The position numbers and the translations under genes were made by a program. Shown in pieces: positions 18,601 through 26,783 of a stretch of DNA of 64,000 nucleotides. The notes below the pieces were generated by a model. The model was not told where the DNA came from and ran no database searches. It worked only from the letters and a program-made list of their open reading frames with translations. Each line of letters starts with the position of its first letter. Position 1 is the stretch's first letter. The stretch covers positions 2,914,001 to 2,978,000 of the forward strand of contig NZ_FNSQ01000005.1 in NCBI RefSeq assembly GCF_900105205.1, in the 5' to 3' direction. This DNA is from Microbacterium hydrocarbonoxydans. GTDB taxonomy: Bacteria; Actinomycetota; Actinomycetes; Actinomycetales; Microbacteriaceae.

Positions 18601-18719
18601 CGTACGGGCATGCATCCGTGCGGAGCACGTACCCTGCACAGCTCCAGGGCACCGGCGGTTCTGCACAGAGTGCGGGTTCTGGTCGTCGGGCGACGCCGAC
18701 GACGTCGGATGATCGAAGG

Positions 18720-19553
18720 ATGATCGACCCCGCAGACCTCCTCCGTATGCTCGGCGGGATCGCGCACGGTCGAACGCTGCAGCAGTACGGATCCACCCGG
18801 ACGCGTCTCGCCACAGCGGCGCGCGCGGGGACCCTACGCCGCGTCCGGCCGGGGGTCTATGCCCTGCCGACGACGGACTCGAAGGTCATCGCCGCGGCCG
18901 CCCATGGCGGGGCGCTCACCTGCGCGGATGCCCTCCGCGCGCACGGAGTCTGGGTGCTTCCGCGCGTCGATGAGATCGTGCATGTGTGGATGGGCGGCTC
19001 CGGCCGACGGCATCCGCACAGCCCGTGCGAGTGCATCCCCCATCACTCTCCCGGCACCGCAGGCCTCGGGCCGGCTCCGGTCGCGGCGGCCCTCCTCCAC
19101 GCCTATAGATGCCTCGATGAGGAGGCGTTCTTCGCGGCATACGAGTCCGCGTGGAACAAGCATCTGCTGTCCGCGCAGGATCGCCGGAGGATCAGGCGCG
19201 AACTCCCGAAGTCCGCGCACTGGCTCCTGGACCTCGCACGCCCGGATGCCGAGAGCGGACTCGAATCGATCCTCCGACTGCGGCTTCACCTGCTCGGCAT
19301 CCGCCTGGACTGCCAGGTCATCATCGACGGTGTGGGGCGCGTGGACTTCGTCGTCGAGCGGCGCGTGATCATCGAAGTGGACGGTCGCCTGAACCACGAC
19401 GGTCCCGACATGCGGCACAAGGACCTGATGAGGGATGCCGCGGCATCCCGTCTCGGATTCGAGACCCTTCGCTTCGACTACGCCATGATCATGCACGACT
19501 GGGATGCCGTCGCCCGAGCCGTCATCTCGGCTGTCGCTCGGGCCCGGCGATGA
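18720..19553 (+). CDS. AbiEi-like/DUF559 endonuclease-fold protein
   Basis: A 277-aa protein. The N-terminal ~60 residues (GGIAHGRTLQQYGSTRTRLATAARAGTLRRVRPGVYAL) resemble the winged-helix AbiEi antitoxin domain. The C-terminal part (ESGLESILRLRL near 178, then VDFVVERRVIIEVDGRLNH) has the E...D...ExDG arrangement of the DUF559/Vsr-like PD-(D/E)xK fold. Such fusions are common in Microbacteriaceae, with no established role. No adjacent toxin or methylase gene is present. The ATG at 18720 lacks a spaced Shine-Dalgarno, so the start is uncertain. The gene is flanked by a direct repeat. Confidence 0.8.
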   Translation: MIDPADLLRMLGGIAHGRTLQQYGSTRTRLATAARAGTLRRVRPGVYALPTTDSKVIAAAAHGGALTCADALRAHGVWVLPRVDEIVHVWMGGSGRRHPHSPCECIPHHSPGTAGLGPAPVAAALLHAYRCLDEEAFFAAYESAWNKHLLSAQDRRRIRRELPKSAHWLLDLARPDAESGLESILRLRLHLLGIRLDCQVIIDGVGRVDFVVERRVIIEVDGRLNHDGPDMRHKDLMRDAAASRLGFETLRFDYAMIMHDWDAVARAVISAVARARR

Positions 19554-19560
19554 TCCCGTC

Positions 19561-19620
19561 GCAGATGCATGCTCAGAAAACGGATGCATGCCCGGATCGT
19601 CGATCCTGGCCTGCATCCGT
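19561..19620. repeat. Right copy of the 60-bp imperfect direct repeat
   Basis: It begins 8 bp after the DUF559 stop and ends 39 bp before the glmS 3' end. It shares ATGCATGCTCAGA and GGCCTGCATCCGT with the left copy. Confidence 0.85.
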
Positions 19621-19658
19621 GATTCTGACCTGCAGGTGCAACCCTGCGGGCGAGAGAC

Positions 19659-21506
19659 TTACTCGACCGTGACCGACTTCGCCAGGTTGCGCGGCTGGTC
19701 GACATCCAGGCCCTTGGCCGTGGCGAGCGCCATCGCGAAGATCTGCAGCGGGACGACCGCGAGCAGCGGCTCGAACATCGCGCCGGCGAGCGGGATGCGG
19801 ATGACCTCGTCGGCGAACGGCAGCACGGCCGCGTCGCCCTCTTCGGCCACGACGATCACCCGAGCGCCGCGAGCGCGGATCTCCTGGATGTTCGAGACGA
19901 CCTTGGAGTGCACCAGCGCCGAGTGGCGGGGCGAGGGCACCAGCACGAAGACGGGCTGACCCGGCTCGATCAGTGCGATCGGACCGTGCTTCAGCTCGCC
20001 TGCGGCGAAGCCCTCGGCGTGGATGTAGGAGATCTCCTTGAGCTTGAGAGCGCCTTCGAGTGCGATCGGGAAGCCGACGTGGCGACCCAGGAACAGCACC
20101 GAGCGGGTGTCGGCCATCCAGCCGGCGAGCTGGGTGACGTGCTCCTGCTCGCTCTCGAGGACCTTGGCGATCTTCTCGGGCAGCGCGCCGAGCTCGGCGA
20201 CGTCGACGGACGCATCCTGCACCGTGCCGCGCACGCGGCCCATGTGCAGGCCGAGGAGGAGCAGCGCGGTGATCTGCGCGGAGAAGGCCTTGGTCGAGGC
20301 GACCGCGACCTCGGGACCTGCGTGCGTGTAGACGACGGCATCCGATTCGCGCGGGATCGTCGCACCCTGGGTGTTGCAGATCGAGAGCGTGCGCGCGCCG
20401 CGCTCGCTCGCGTACTTGACCGCCATCAGGGTGTCCATGGTCTCGCCGGACTGGCTGATCGAGACGACCAGCGTGTCGTCGCCGATCACCGGGTCGCGGT
20501 AGCGGAACTCGTGCGCGAGCTCGACGTCGACGGGGATCCGCGCCCACTGCTCGATGGCGTACTTGCCGACGAGCGCCGAGTACGCGGCGGTGCCGCAGGC
20601 GGTGATGATGATGCGGTTGATGCCGAGGAAGAGCTCGTCCATGCCGTCGAGCTCAGGGATGACGACCTGGTCGCCCTGGATGCGGCCGCGGATCGTGTTC
20701 GCGACCGCTTCGGGCTGCTCGGCGACCTCCTTGGCCATGAAGCTGGACCATCCGCCCTTCTCGGCGGCGGCGGCATCCCACGACACGTCGAACGGCTCCG
20801 CCTCGACGGGCGTGCCGGCGAAGTCGGTGACGGTGACCGACTCGGGCGTGATCGACACGATCTGGTCCTGACCGATGGCCAGTGCCTTGCGGGTGTGCTC
20901 GATGAATGCGGCGACGTCGGAGCCGAGGAAGTTCTCTCCCTCGCCGAGGCCGATCACGAGCGGGGAGTTACGACGGGCTCCGACGACCAGGCCGGGGTGG
21001 TCCTGGTGCATGGCGAGCAGCGTGAAGGCTCCTTCGAGGCGGTTCACGACCGCGCGGAACGCCCCCTGCAGGTCGCCGCCGTTGGTGCGGTACTCGCGTC
21101 CGAGCAGTGCCGCTGCGACCTCGGTGTCGGTCTCGCTGCGGAAGCTGACGCCGTCGGCGAGCAGTTCCTCGCGAAGCGCGGAGAAGTTCTCGATGATGCC
21201 GTTGTGGATCAGTGCGAGCTTGTCGTCGTCCGCAAGGTGCGGATGCGCGTTCTCGTCCGTGGGTCCACCGTGTGTCGCCCAACGGGTGTGCCCGATGCCG
21301 GTGTTGCCTTCAGCGAGGGCGGCGTCCTTCAGCGAGTCGCGCAGCATGGCGAGCTTGCCCGCCTTCTTGCGCATGCCCAGCGAGCCGTCGCCGTCGATCA
21401 CGGCGACGCCCGCGGAGTCGTATCCGCGGTACTCGAGACGGGCGAGGCCTGCGAGCAGGATGTCCTGGCTGGGCCGCGGGCCCACGTATCCGACGATTCC
21501 ACACAT
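19659..21506 (-). CDS. glmS: Glutamine-fructose-6-phosphate aminotransferase (isomerizing)
   Basis: Makes glucosamine-6-phosphate, the entry to UDP-GlcNAc and cell wall synthesis. It is 615 aa and full length. The N-terminal glutaminase starts MCGIVGYVG, with catalytic Cys2 after Met removal. GHTRWATHG and HNGIIENF follow. Two SIS domains include the SQSGETMDTL phosphosugar site, and the C-terminus is LAKSVTVE. No glmS ribozyme is visible upstream. TACTCT lies 7 nt before the ATG, so it may be leaderless. Confidence 0.97.
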   Translation of the reverse strand: MCGIVGYVGPRPSQDILLAGLARLEYRGYDSAGVAVIDGDGSLGMRKKAGKLAMLRDSLKDAALAEGNTGIGHTRWATHGGPTDENAHPHLADDDKLALIHNGIIENFSALREELLADGVSFRSETDTEVAAALLGREYRTNGGDLQGAFRAVVNRLEGAFTLLAMHQDHPGLVVGARRNSPLVIGLGEGENFLGSDVAAFIEHTRKALAIGQDQIVSITPESVTVTDFAGTPVEAEPFDVSWDAAAAEKGGWSSFMAKEVAEQPEAVANTIRGRIQGDQVVIPELDGMDELFLGINRIIITACGTAAYSALVGKYAIEQWARIPVDVELAHEFRYRDPVIGDDTLVVSISQSGETMDTLMAVKYASERGARTLSICNTQGATIPRESDAVVYTHAGPEVAVASTKAFSAQITALLLLGLHMGRVRGTVQDASVDVAELGALPEKIAKVLESEQEHVTQLAGWMADTRSVLFLGRHVGFPIALEGALKLKEISYIHAEGFAAGELKHGPIALIEPGQPVFVLVPSPRHSALVHSKVVSNIQEIRARGARVIVVAEEGDAAVLPFADEVIRIPLAGAMFEPLLAVVPLQIFAMALATAKGLDVDQPRNLAKSVTVE

Positions 21507-21513
21507 GTGGTCA

Positions 21514-21519
21514 AGAGTA
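21514..21519 (-). promoter_or_regulatory. Possible -10 element (TACTCT), glmS
   Basis: Minus-strand TACTCT, 7 nt, ATG at 21506. Fits the leaderless pattern; the gap to coaA is only 58 bp. Confidence 0.4.
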
Positions 21520-21564
21520 AGCCTGGCTTTTTGCGAAGGTTCCGAACGAATCCTCCGCGCCCGG

Positions 21565-22509
21565 TCAGAGCTTGCGCAGGAGCACGCTCTCGACGCTGTG
21601 ATCGATGCCCTTGTTGAGCACCAGTCGGGCCCGATGCCTGGTCGGCATGACGTTCTCGACGAGGTTCGGCATGTTGATCTCGTTCCAGTACCCGAGCGCC
21701 GTCGTGATCGCCTCGTCGTCGGTGAGGTGGGCGAAGACGTTGAAGTACGACGAGGGGTTCGAGAACGCTCCCTGACGGAGCGCGAGGAACCGGTCGACGT
21801 ACCACTTCTCGATGTGGGCGGTGTCGGCGTCGACGAAGATCGAGAAGTCGAAGAGGTCGCTCACCGCGACATCGTTGGGTGCGGGCGGCGGCTGCAGGAC
21901 GTTGAGGCCTTCGACGATGACGACGTCAGGCCGCCGCACCACCACATGTGCGTCCGGGACGATGTCGTATCGCATGTGCGAATAGAACGGCGCCCGCACC
22001 TCCGCGGCCCCGCTCTTGACCTCGGTGAGGAACTCGATCAGGGACCGACGATCGTAGGACTCGGGGAAGCCCTTGCGGTCCATCAGACCCCGACGCTCGA
22101 GCTCCGCGTTCGGATACAGGAACCCGTCGGTCGTCACCAGCTCGACGCGCGGCGTCCCTGGCCACCGGCTCATCAGCTCACGCAGCAGGCGGGCGATGGT
22201 CGACTTCCCGACCGCCACAGAGCCGGCGACTCCCACCACGAACGGCGTGGTCGTGTCATCCTCCTGGAGGAAGGAGCTCGTCGCCGCCCCCAGCCGCTTG
22301 GTCGCGGTGGCATACAGGCTGAGCAGTCGACTCAGCGGCAGATAGACCTCGCGAACCTCGGTGAGGTCGAGCCTGTCGCCGATGCCGCGCAGCTCCACGA
22401 CCTCGGTCTCGGTGAGCGGCTGGTCGAGTCCCGCCGCGAGCCGTGCCCATTCATCGCGGCCGATCTCGCGATACGGAGACAGCGGCAGCGTGGGGTCGGC
22501 GGTGGTCAC
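21565..22509 (-). CDS. coaA: Type I pantothenate kinase
   Basis: Phosphorylates pantothenate, the first step of CoA synthesis, 314 aa. The P-loop GSVAVGKST is at 96-104. [20 protein letters not shown] and [11 protein letters not shown] match CoaA. It starts at GTG 22509 with TACGAT 6 nt upstream, a probable leaderless mRNA. It is divergent from the phosphatase gene across a 36-bp promoter region and is followed by glmS on the same strand. Confidence 0.95.
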   Translation of the reverse strand: MTTADPTLPLSPYREIGRDEWARLAAGLDQPLTETEVVELRGIGDRLDLTEVREVYLPLSRLLSLYATATKRLGAATSSFLQEDDTTTPFVVGVAGSVAVGKSTIARLLRELMSRWPGTPRVELVTTDGFLYPNAELERRGLMDRKGFPESYDRRSLIEFLTEVKSGAAEVRAPFYSHMRYDIVPDAHVVVRRPDVVIVEGLNVLQPPPAPNDVAVSDLFDFSIFVDADTAHIEKWYVDRFLALRQGAFSNPSSYFNVFAHLTDDEAITTALGYWNEINMPNLVENVMPTRHRARLVLNKGIDHSVESVLLRKL

Positions 22510-22515
22510 GAGTAC

Positions 22516-22521
22516 ATCGTA
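22516..22521 (-). promoter_or_regulatory. -10 element (TACGAT), leaderless coaA
   Basis: Minus-strand TACGAT, then GTACTC, then the GTG at 22509. It is only 12 bp from the opposing -10 of the phosphatase gene. Confidence 0.6.
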
Positions 22522-22533
22522 ACGGCGCGCGCG

Positions 22534-22539
22534 TAGTCT
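22534..22539 (+). promoter_or_regulatory. -10 element (TAGTCT), leaderless Ppx/GppA gene
   Basis: TAGTCT, then CTATCC, then the GTG at 22546. A -35 at normal spacing would fall inside the coaA leader, so the two promoters overlap. Confidence 0.6.
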
Positions 22540-22545
22540 CTATCC

Positions 22546-23490
22546 GTGCGCCTGGGAGTCCTCGACATCGGTTCGAACACCGTCCATATGCTTGCTGCCG
22601 ACGTCCGCCCCGGCGGGCGGCCGCTGGCGACGACGAGCGACCGCACCGTGCTGCGGCTGATGCGGTACCTGACGGACGACGGCGCGATCTCGGAGGAGGG
22701 CGTGCGTGCGCTCGAATCGGCGGTCGTGCAGGCGCGCAGGGTCGCGGAGGCCGAGAAGGTCGACGAGCTGCTGGCCACCGCGACGAGCGCCGTGCGCGAC
22801 GCCCGCAACGGCGCCGACGTGATCGCCCGCATCGAGACTGCGCTCGGGCAGCCGCTCCAGGTGCTCGACGGCGAGACGGAGGCGGAGCTGACCTTCCTCG
22901 CCGTGCGACGGTGGTTCGGCTGGTCGGCCGGTCAGCTGCTCCTGCTCGACATCGGCGGAGGCTCGCTCGAGGTCGCGGCGGGAGGCGATGAGCTGCCGGA
23001 CGCCGCGGCATCCGTCCCGCTCGGCGCCGGCCGAATGACGGTGCAGTTCCTGCCGCACGACCCTCCGGGCGAGGATGACGTGGAGCGCCTGCGCGCACAC
23101 GCCTCGTCGACGCTCTCGGAGATACTGCCCCGGTTCACCGCGCTGCCGCGGCCCGACCACGTGGTCGGCTCCTCGAAGGCGATCCGTTCGTTGGCGCGGC
23201 TCGCCGGCTATCCCGTGCCGGGGTGGTCCGGCATTCAGCGGATGGTCCTGCCGCGAGCATCGCTCGGGTCGTGGATCCCGCGTCTCGCACGCCTGCCCGC
23301 CTCTGCCCGTCAGGAGCTGCCCGGTATCACCGCCGACCGCACGTTCCAGATCGTCGCCGCTGCCGTGTCGCTGCACACGGCCATGACCGCGCTCGACGTC
23401 GATGAGCTCGAGGTGTCGCCGTGGGCTCTGCGCGAAGGCGTGCTGCTCCGCTACATCGAGCAGCTGAACTGGAGCGCGCCGCGGAACTGA
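22546..23490 (+). CDS. Ppx/GppA phosphatase family protein
   Basis: A 314-aa protein of the sugar-kinase/actin-like fold. The N-terminus LGVLDIGSNTVHMLAADV is the phosphate-1 motif; LLLDIGGGSLEVAAGG is the second phosphate-binding motif. Family members are exopolyphosphatases or (p)ppGpp phosphatases. At this length it is the short Ppx2-like actinobacterial form without the C-terminal domain. Which phosphate polymer it uses cannot be told. The gene ends inside a hairpin shared with convergent glmM. Confidence 0.88.
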   Translation: MRLGVLDIGSNTVHMLAADVRPGGRPLATTSDRTVLRLMRYLTDDGAISEEGVRALESAVVQARRVAEAEKVDELLATATSAVRDARNGADVIARIETALGQPLQVLDGETEAELTFLAVRRWFGWSAGQLLLLDIGGGSLEVAAGGDELPDAAASVPLGAGRMTVQFLPHDPPGEDDVERLRAHASSTLSEILPRFTALPRPDHVVGSSKAIRSLARLAGYPVPGWSGIQRMVLPRASLGSWIPRLARLPASARQELPGITADRTFQIVAAAVSLHTAMTALDVDELEVSPWALREGVLLRYIEQLNWSAPRN

Positions 23491-23515
23491 CAGCAGTCGG
23501 TCCCGCGGCGCGCTC
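23472..23515. terminator. Bidirectional hairpin between the Ppx gene and glmM
   Basis: 13-bp perfect arms GAGCGCGCCGCGG (23472-23484) and the complement (23503-23515) with an 18-nt loop. The left arm overlaps the end of the phosphatase coding region; glmM ends 7 bp beyond. Confidence 0.7.
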
Positions 23516-23521
23516 GACGGT

Positions 23522-24880
23522 TCAGAGCGAGAGGCGCTCCCGCACCACGTCGACCAGACGATCGGCGTACGCACGAGCCGAGTCGGCGTCCGCCGCCTCG
23601 ACCATGACGCGCACGAGGGGCTCGGTGCCGGACTTGCGCAGCAGCACACGGCCGGTCTCGCCCAGCTCGGTCTCGACCTCGCGGACGGCGGCCTGGACGT
23701 CGGGATCCGCGTCGACCGCGTCCTTGTCGACGTCACGGACGTTGACGAGCACCTGCGGGTACACGGTCATGACGCTCGCGAGCTCGGCGATCGTCTTGTT
23801 CTGGCGAGCCATCTCGGCGACCAGGTGGAGACCCGTGAGGAGCCCGTCGCCGGTGGTGGCGTACTCGCTCATGATCACGTGACCGGACTGCTCGCCGCCC
23901 AGGGCATAGCCGCCCCTGTTCATGTCTTCGAGGACATAGCGGTCGCCGACAGCGGTCTGACGCACGGTGATGCCGTGCTCGCGCATCGCCACGTGGAGTC
24001 CGAGGTTGCTCATCACGGTGGCGACGAGGGTGTCGTCGGTCAGGTGACCGCGTTCCTTCATCGACACCGCGAGGATCGCCATGATCTGGTCGCCGTCGAT
24101 GACCTTGCCCTGCGCGTCGACGGCCAGGCAGCGGTCGGCGTCGCCGTCGTGGGCGATTCCGATGTCCGCTCCGAGTCGCACGACGGCCTCGGCGAGCTGG
24201 TCGAGGTGCGTCGATCCGACGCCGTCGTTGATGTTCCAGCCGTCGGGGTCGGCGCCGATCACCGTGACGTCGGCTCCGGCGTCGCGGAACGTCTCGGGCG
24301 AGACTCCGGATGCCGCACCATGCGCGCAGTCGAGGACGACCTTGATGCCGGCCAGACGGTTCGGCAGCGAGCCGAGCAGATGCACGACGTAGCGGTCCTC
24401 GGCGTCGGAGAACCGGTCGATACGACCGACGCCCGCACCGGTGGGGCGCAGCTTGTCGCCGGCCATCGCCTCTTCGATTCGCTGCTCGACGACATCGGGG
24501 AGCTTGACGCCGCCGCGGGCGAAGATCTTGATGCCGTTGTCCGGTGCCGCGTTGTGCGACGCCGAGATCATCACACCGAAGTCGGCATCACGGTCGCCGA
24601 CGAGGAATGCGAGCGCGGGCGTCGGGATGACCCCTGCCTCGAGCACGTCGACTCCGGAGGAGGCGAGACCCGCTGAGACGGCCGCGGTGAGGAAGTGACC
24701 GGAGACCCGAGGGTCCCGGGCCACGACTGCGGTGAGGCGCTTGCCTTCGGCTTTGCGTGCCTCCGCAGTACGGCCCTGGCCCAGGACGACAGCAGTCGCC
24801 TGGGCCAGGGTGAGCGCCAGGTCGGCGGTGAGGATGCCATTGGCGAGTCCTCGCACACCGTCCGTGCCAAAGATCGGCAT
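23522..24880 (-). CDS. glmM: Phosphoglucosamine mutase
   Basis: Interconverts glucosamine-6-P and glucosamine-1-P, the step after GlmS, 452 aa. [14 protein letters not shown] starts the protein. The phosphoserine site [14 protein letters not shown] places the catalytic Ser at 108. The metal loop is DGDADRC and the sugar loop [21 protein letters not shown] is the phosphate-binding loop. It lies 14 bp after rpsI, the standard actinobacterial rplM-rpsI-glmM order. Confidence 0.96.
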   Translation of the reverse strand: MPIFGTDGVRGLANGILTADLALTLAQATAVVLGQGRTAEARKAEGKRLTAVVARDPRVSGHFLTAAVSAGLASSGVDVLEAGVIPTPALAFLVGDRDADFGVMISASHNAAPDNGIKIFARGGVKLPDVVEQRIEEAMAGDKLRPTGAGVGRIDRFSDAEDRYVVHLLGSLPNRLAGIKVVLDCAHGAASGVSPETFRDAGADVTVIGADPDGWNINDGVGSTHLDQLAEAVVRLGADIGIAHDGDADRCLAVDAQGKVIDGDQIMAILAVSMKERGHLTDDTLVATVMSNLGLHVAMREHGITVRQTAVGDRYVLEDMNRGGYALGGEQSGHVIMSEYATTGDGLLTGLHLVAEMARQNKTIAELASVMTVYPQVLVNVRDVDKDAVDADPDVQAAVREVETELGETGRVLLRKSGTEPLVRVMVEAADADSARAYADRLVDVVRERLSL

Positions 24881-24894
24881 CGGAGCGGTTGACC

Positions 24895-25380
24895 TTAACG
24901 CTTCGAGTACTGAGGCGCCTTGCGGGCCTTCTTGAGTCCAGCCTTCTTGCGCTCCTTGACGCGCGCGTCGCGCGAGAGGAAGCCGGCCTTCTTCAGGGTC
25001 GGACGGTTGTTCTCCTCGTCGATGCCGTTGAGCGACCGAGCGATACCGAGACGCAGCGCACCGGCCTGGCCCGAGGGGCCACCACCGGAGATGCGCGCGA
25101 TGACGTCGTAGCCGCCGGCGAGGTTGAGGATGGTGAACGGGTCGTTGATCAGCTGCTGGTGCAGCTTGTTCGGGAAGTAGTCCTCGAGCGTGCGGCCGTT
25201 GACCGTGATCGTTCCCGAGCCGGGGACGAGACGCACGCGGGCGATGGCCTGCTTGCGACGGCCGACAGCGGCACCCGGGACGCTGAGCACGGGGCGGGGA
25301 GCCGCCTCCACTGCGTCGGTCTCGGGGGTCGAGGTCGAGAAGTTCTGGGGGTTTTCGGTGGTGTCCTGGATGTCAGCCAC
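24895..25380 (-). CDS. rpsI: 30S ribosomal protein S9
   Basis: A small-subunit protein, 161 aa. The N-terminus is a ~35-residue acidic/Thr-rich extension ([14 protein letters not shown]...) common in actinobacteria. The conserved core begins [19 protein letters not shown], and the tail ends in the decoding-site sequence [12 protein letters not shown]. It follows rplM by 27 bp. Confidence 0.97.
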   Translation of the reverse strand: MADIQDTTENPQNFSTSTPETDAVEAAPRPVLSVPGAAVGRRKQAIARVRLVPGSGTITVNGRTLEDYFPNKLHQQLINDPFTILNLAGGYDVIARISGGGPSGQAGALRLGIARSLNGIDEENNRPTLKKAGFLSRDARVKERKKAGLKKARKAPQYSKR

Positions 25381-25407
25381 GAGTATGTCCTTAAGTCTTT
25401 ACGGCGC

Positions 25408-25854
25408 TTACTGGGCGACCTGGTCGAGGGTGTACGTCTTCGGCTGCTGAGCGGCGTGCGGGTGCTCTCCACCGACGTAGACCTTGAGCTTCGACAGCTG
25501 CTGACGGCCGATGCTGTTCTTGGGGAGCATGCCACGGATGGCCTTCTCGACAGCACGGACCGGGTTCTTCTCCATGAGCTCGGCGTAGGTGACCGACTTC
25601 AGGCCGCCCGGGTAACCCGAGTGGCGGTAGGCCAGCTTCTTCTGGAGCTTCTGACCGGTGAGCGCGACCTTGTCGGCGTTCACGATGATGACGAAGTCAC
25701 CCGAGTCGATGTGGTTGGCGAAGGTGGGCTTGTGCTTGCCACGCAGGAGCGTAGCGGCGTGCGAAGCCAGGCGGCCGAGAACGACGTCAGTGGCGTCGAT
25801 GACGACCCAGTCACGCTGGACCTCGCCGGCCTTCGGGGTGTAAGTGCGCGTCAC
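25408..25854 (-). CDS. rplM: 50S ribosomal protein L13
   Basis: A large-subunit protein, 148 aa, full length. It reads [31 protein letters not shown] onward, with [17 protein letters not shown] and GMLPKN. The start is GTG at 25854 with a poor ribosome site. It is the first gene of the rplM-rpsI-glmM operon. A 175-bp leader upstream contains a 19-bp inverted repeat. Confidence 0.97.
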   Translation of the reverse strand: MTRTYTPKAGEVQRDWVVIDATDVVLGRLASHAATLLRGKHKPTFANHIDSGDFVIIVNADKVALTGQKLQKKLAYRHSGYPGGLKSVTYAELMEKNPVRAVEKAIRGMLPKNSIGRQQLSKLKVYVGGEHPHAAQQPKTYTLDQVAQ

Positions 25855-25958
25855 GATAGTGCTGCTTTCTTGTTCGAACGGAGAAGTTCGTGAATCCCAC
25901 TCCGGGGTGGTTCTTCCCTACAGGGATGAACACGCCAGTGGAGGGCTCACGTTCGTTA

Positions 25959-25977
25959 GTACTCGGCAGTCGAGTAC
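25959..25977. promoter_or_regulatory. Inverted repeat in the rplM upstream region
   Basis: GTACTCG, GCAGT, CGAGTAC: a perfect 7-bp dyad about 105 bp before rplM. It could be a leader-RNA hairpin or an operator. I cannot match it to a known L13 leader. Confidence 0.45.
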
Positions 25978-26029
25978 CAAAGAGACAGCTTACGTCATCC
26001 AGCGCCGGAATCCCAATCGAGCCGTCACG

Positions 26030-26698
26030 TCAGTCGAACCGCGCGGTCACCAGGATCGGTCGATGGTCGCTGAGGCCCTGCGGCAGGGTCGTGACCCGCT
26101 CGATCTCGAACCCGACGGACGTCGCGAAGTCGTAGTGTCCGCGGAAGACCCGATAGCGCGTGTACGTGTGGTCGTCGCTCATCGTCAGCGCATAGCCGTG
26201 CTCGCGGACGGTCTTGCCGAGGTTCTCCTTGAACACCGGGTAGTTGTAGTCCCCGACCATCAGCTGCGGAAGGCGATCGCCGAGCGTCGCGAGCTCGGTG
26301 AGCGCGGCGCGGATCTGATGCCGCCGCAGCGAGTTCAGCGCTGTCAGCGGTGCCGCATGGAAGGACGCGGCGATGAACTCCCTGCCTGCGTCGATGTCGC
26401 GCAGCCGAGCTCCGAGCACCCGCTCGTGTGCCGGCTTCGCGATGCGGTCGTGCAGCGACTTCTTCAGCTCGATCGTCCGGATGCCCTGCAGGTGGAACGC
26501 GCTCTCGCGGTAGAACATCGCAAGTCCCAGGCGGTTCCCCTGCGTGGCATCGGCGAGCGCGAGGTCGCCGATCCGGTCGGGGAGGTCTGCGACGTCGCAT
26601 TCCTGCAGGCAGAGGATGTCAGGATCGTGCGCCGAGGCGAGGGCCACGAGCTCTCCCGCGGCGCGGTGCTTCTGCAGGTTGTACGAGATCACCTTCAT
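26030..26698 (-). CDS. Endonuclease/exonuclease/phosphatase family protein
   Basis: A 222-aa protein of the EEP fold. It opens MKVISYNLQKHRAAGELVAL, then DILCLQECD with the metal-binding Glu. GDYNYPVFKENLG replaces the usual GDFN loop, and the C-terminal GLSDHRPILVTARFD supplies the catalytic Asp-His. No signal peptide is visible, so it is cytosolic. The substrate is unknown. TAGCGT lies 8 nt before the ATG, with no clear Shine-Dalgarno. Confidence 0.85.
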   Translation of the reverse strand: MKVISYNLQKHRAAGELVALASAHDPDILCLQECDVADLPDRIGDLALADATQGNRLGLAMFYRESAFHLQGIRTIELKKSLHDRIAKPAHERVLGARLRDIDAGREFIAASFHAAPLTALNSLRRHQIRAALTELATLGDRLPQLMVGDYNYPVFKENLGKTVREHGYALTMSDDHTYTRYRVFRGHYDFATSVGFEIERVTTLPQGLSDHRPILVTARFD

Positions 26699-26783
26699 CG
26701 AGACTCACGCTAGTGCGTCCGCGTTGGATTCCGGTGGCAATCGTCCGTCCGGCCGGTGAACGCCGTGCCGCGAACGTCAGGGG

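Noticed and set aside
18105..18719. N-terminal extension of the DUF559 frame over acpS
   Set aside because: It lies antisense to acpS, is low-complexity and does not match the family; the protein starts at 18720.
21507..21564. glmS ribozyme
   Set aside because: Only 58 bp separate glmS and coaA, and no ribozyme-like core is visible; actinobacterial glmS genes generally lack it.
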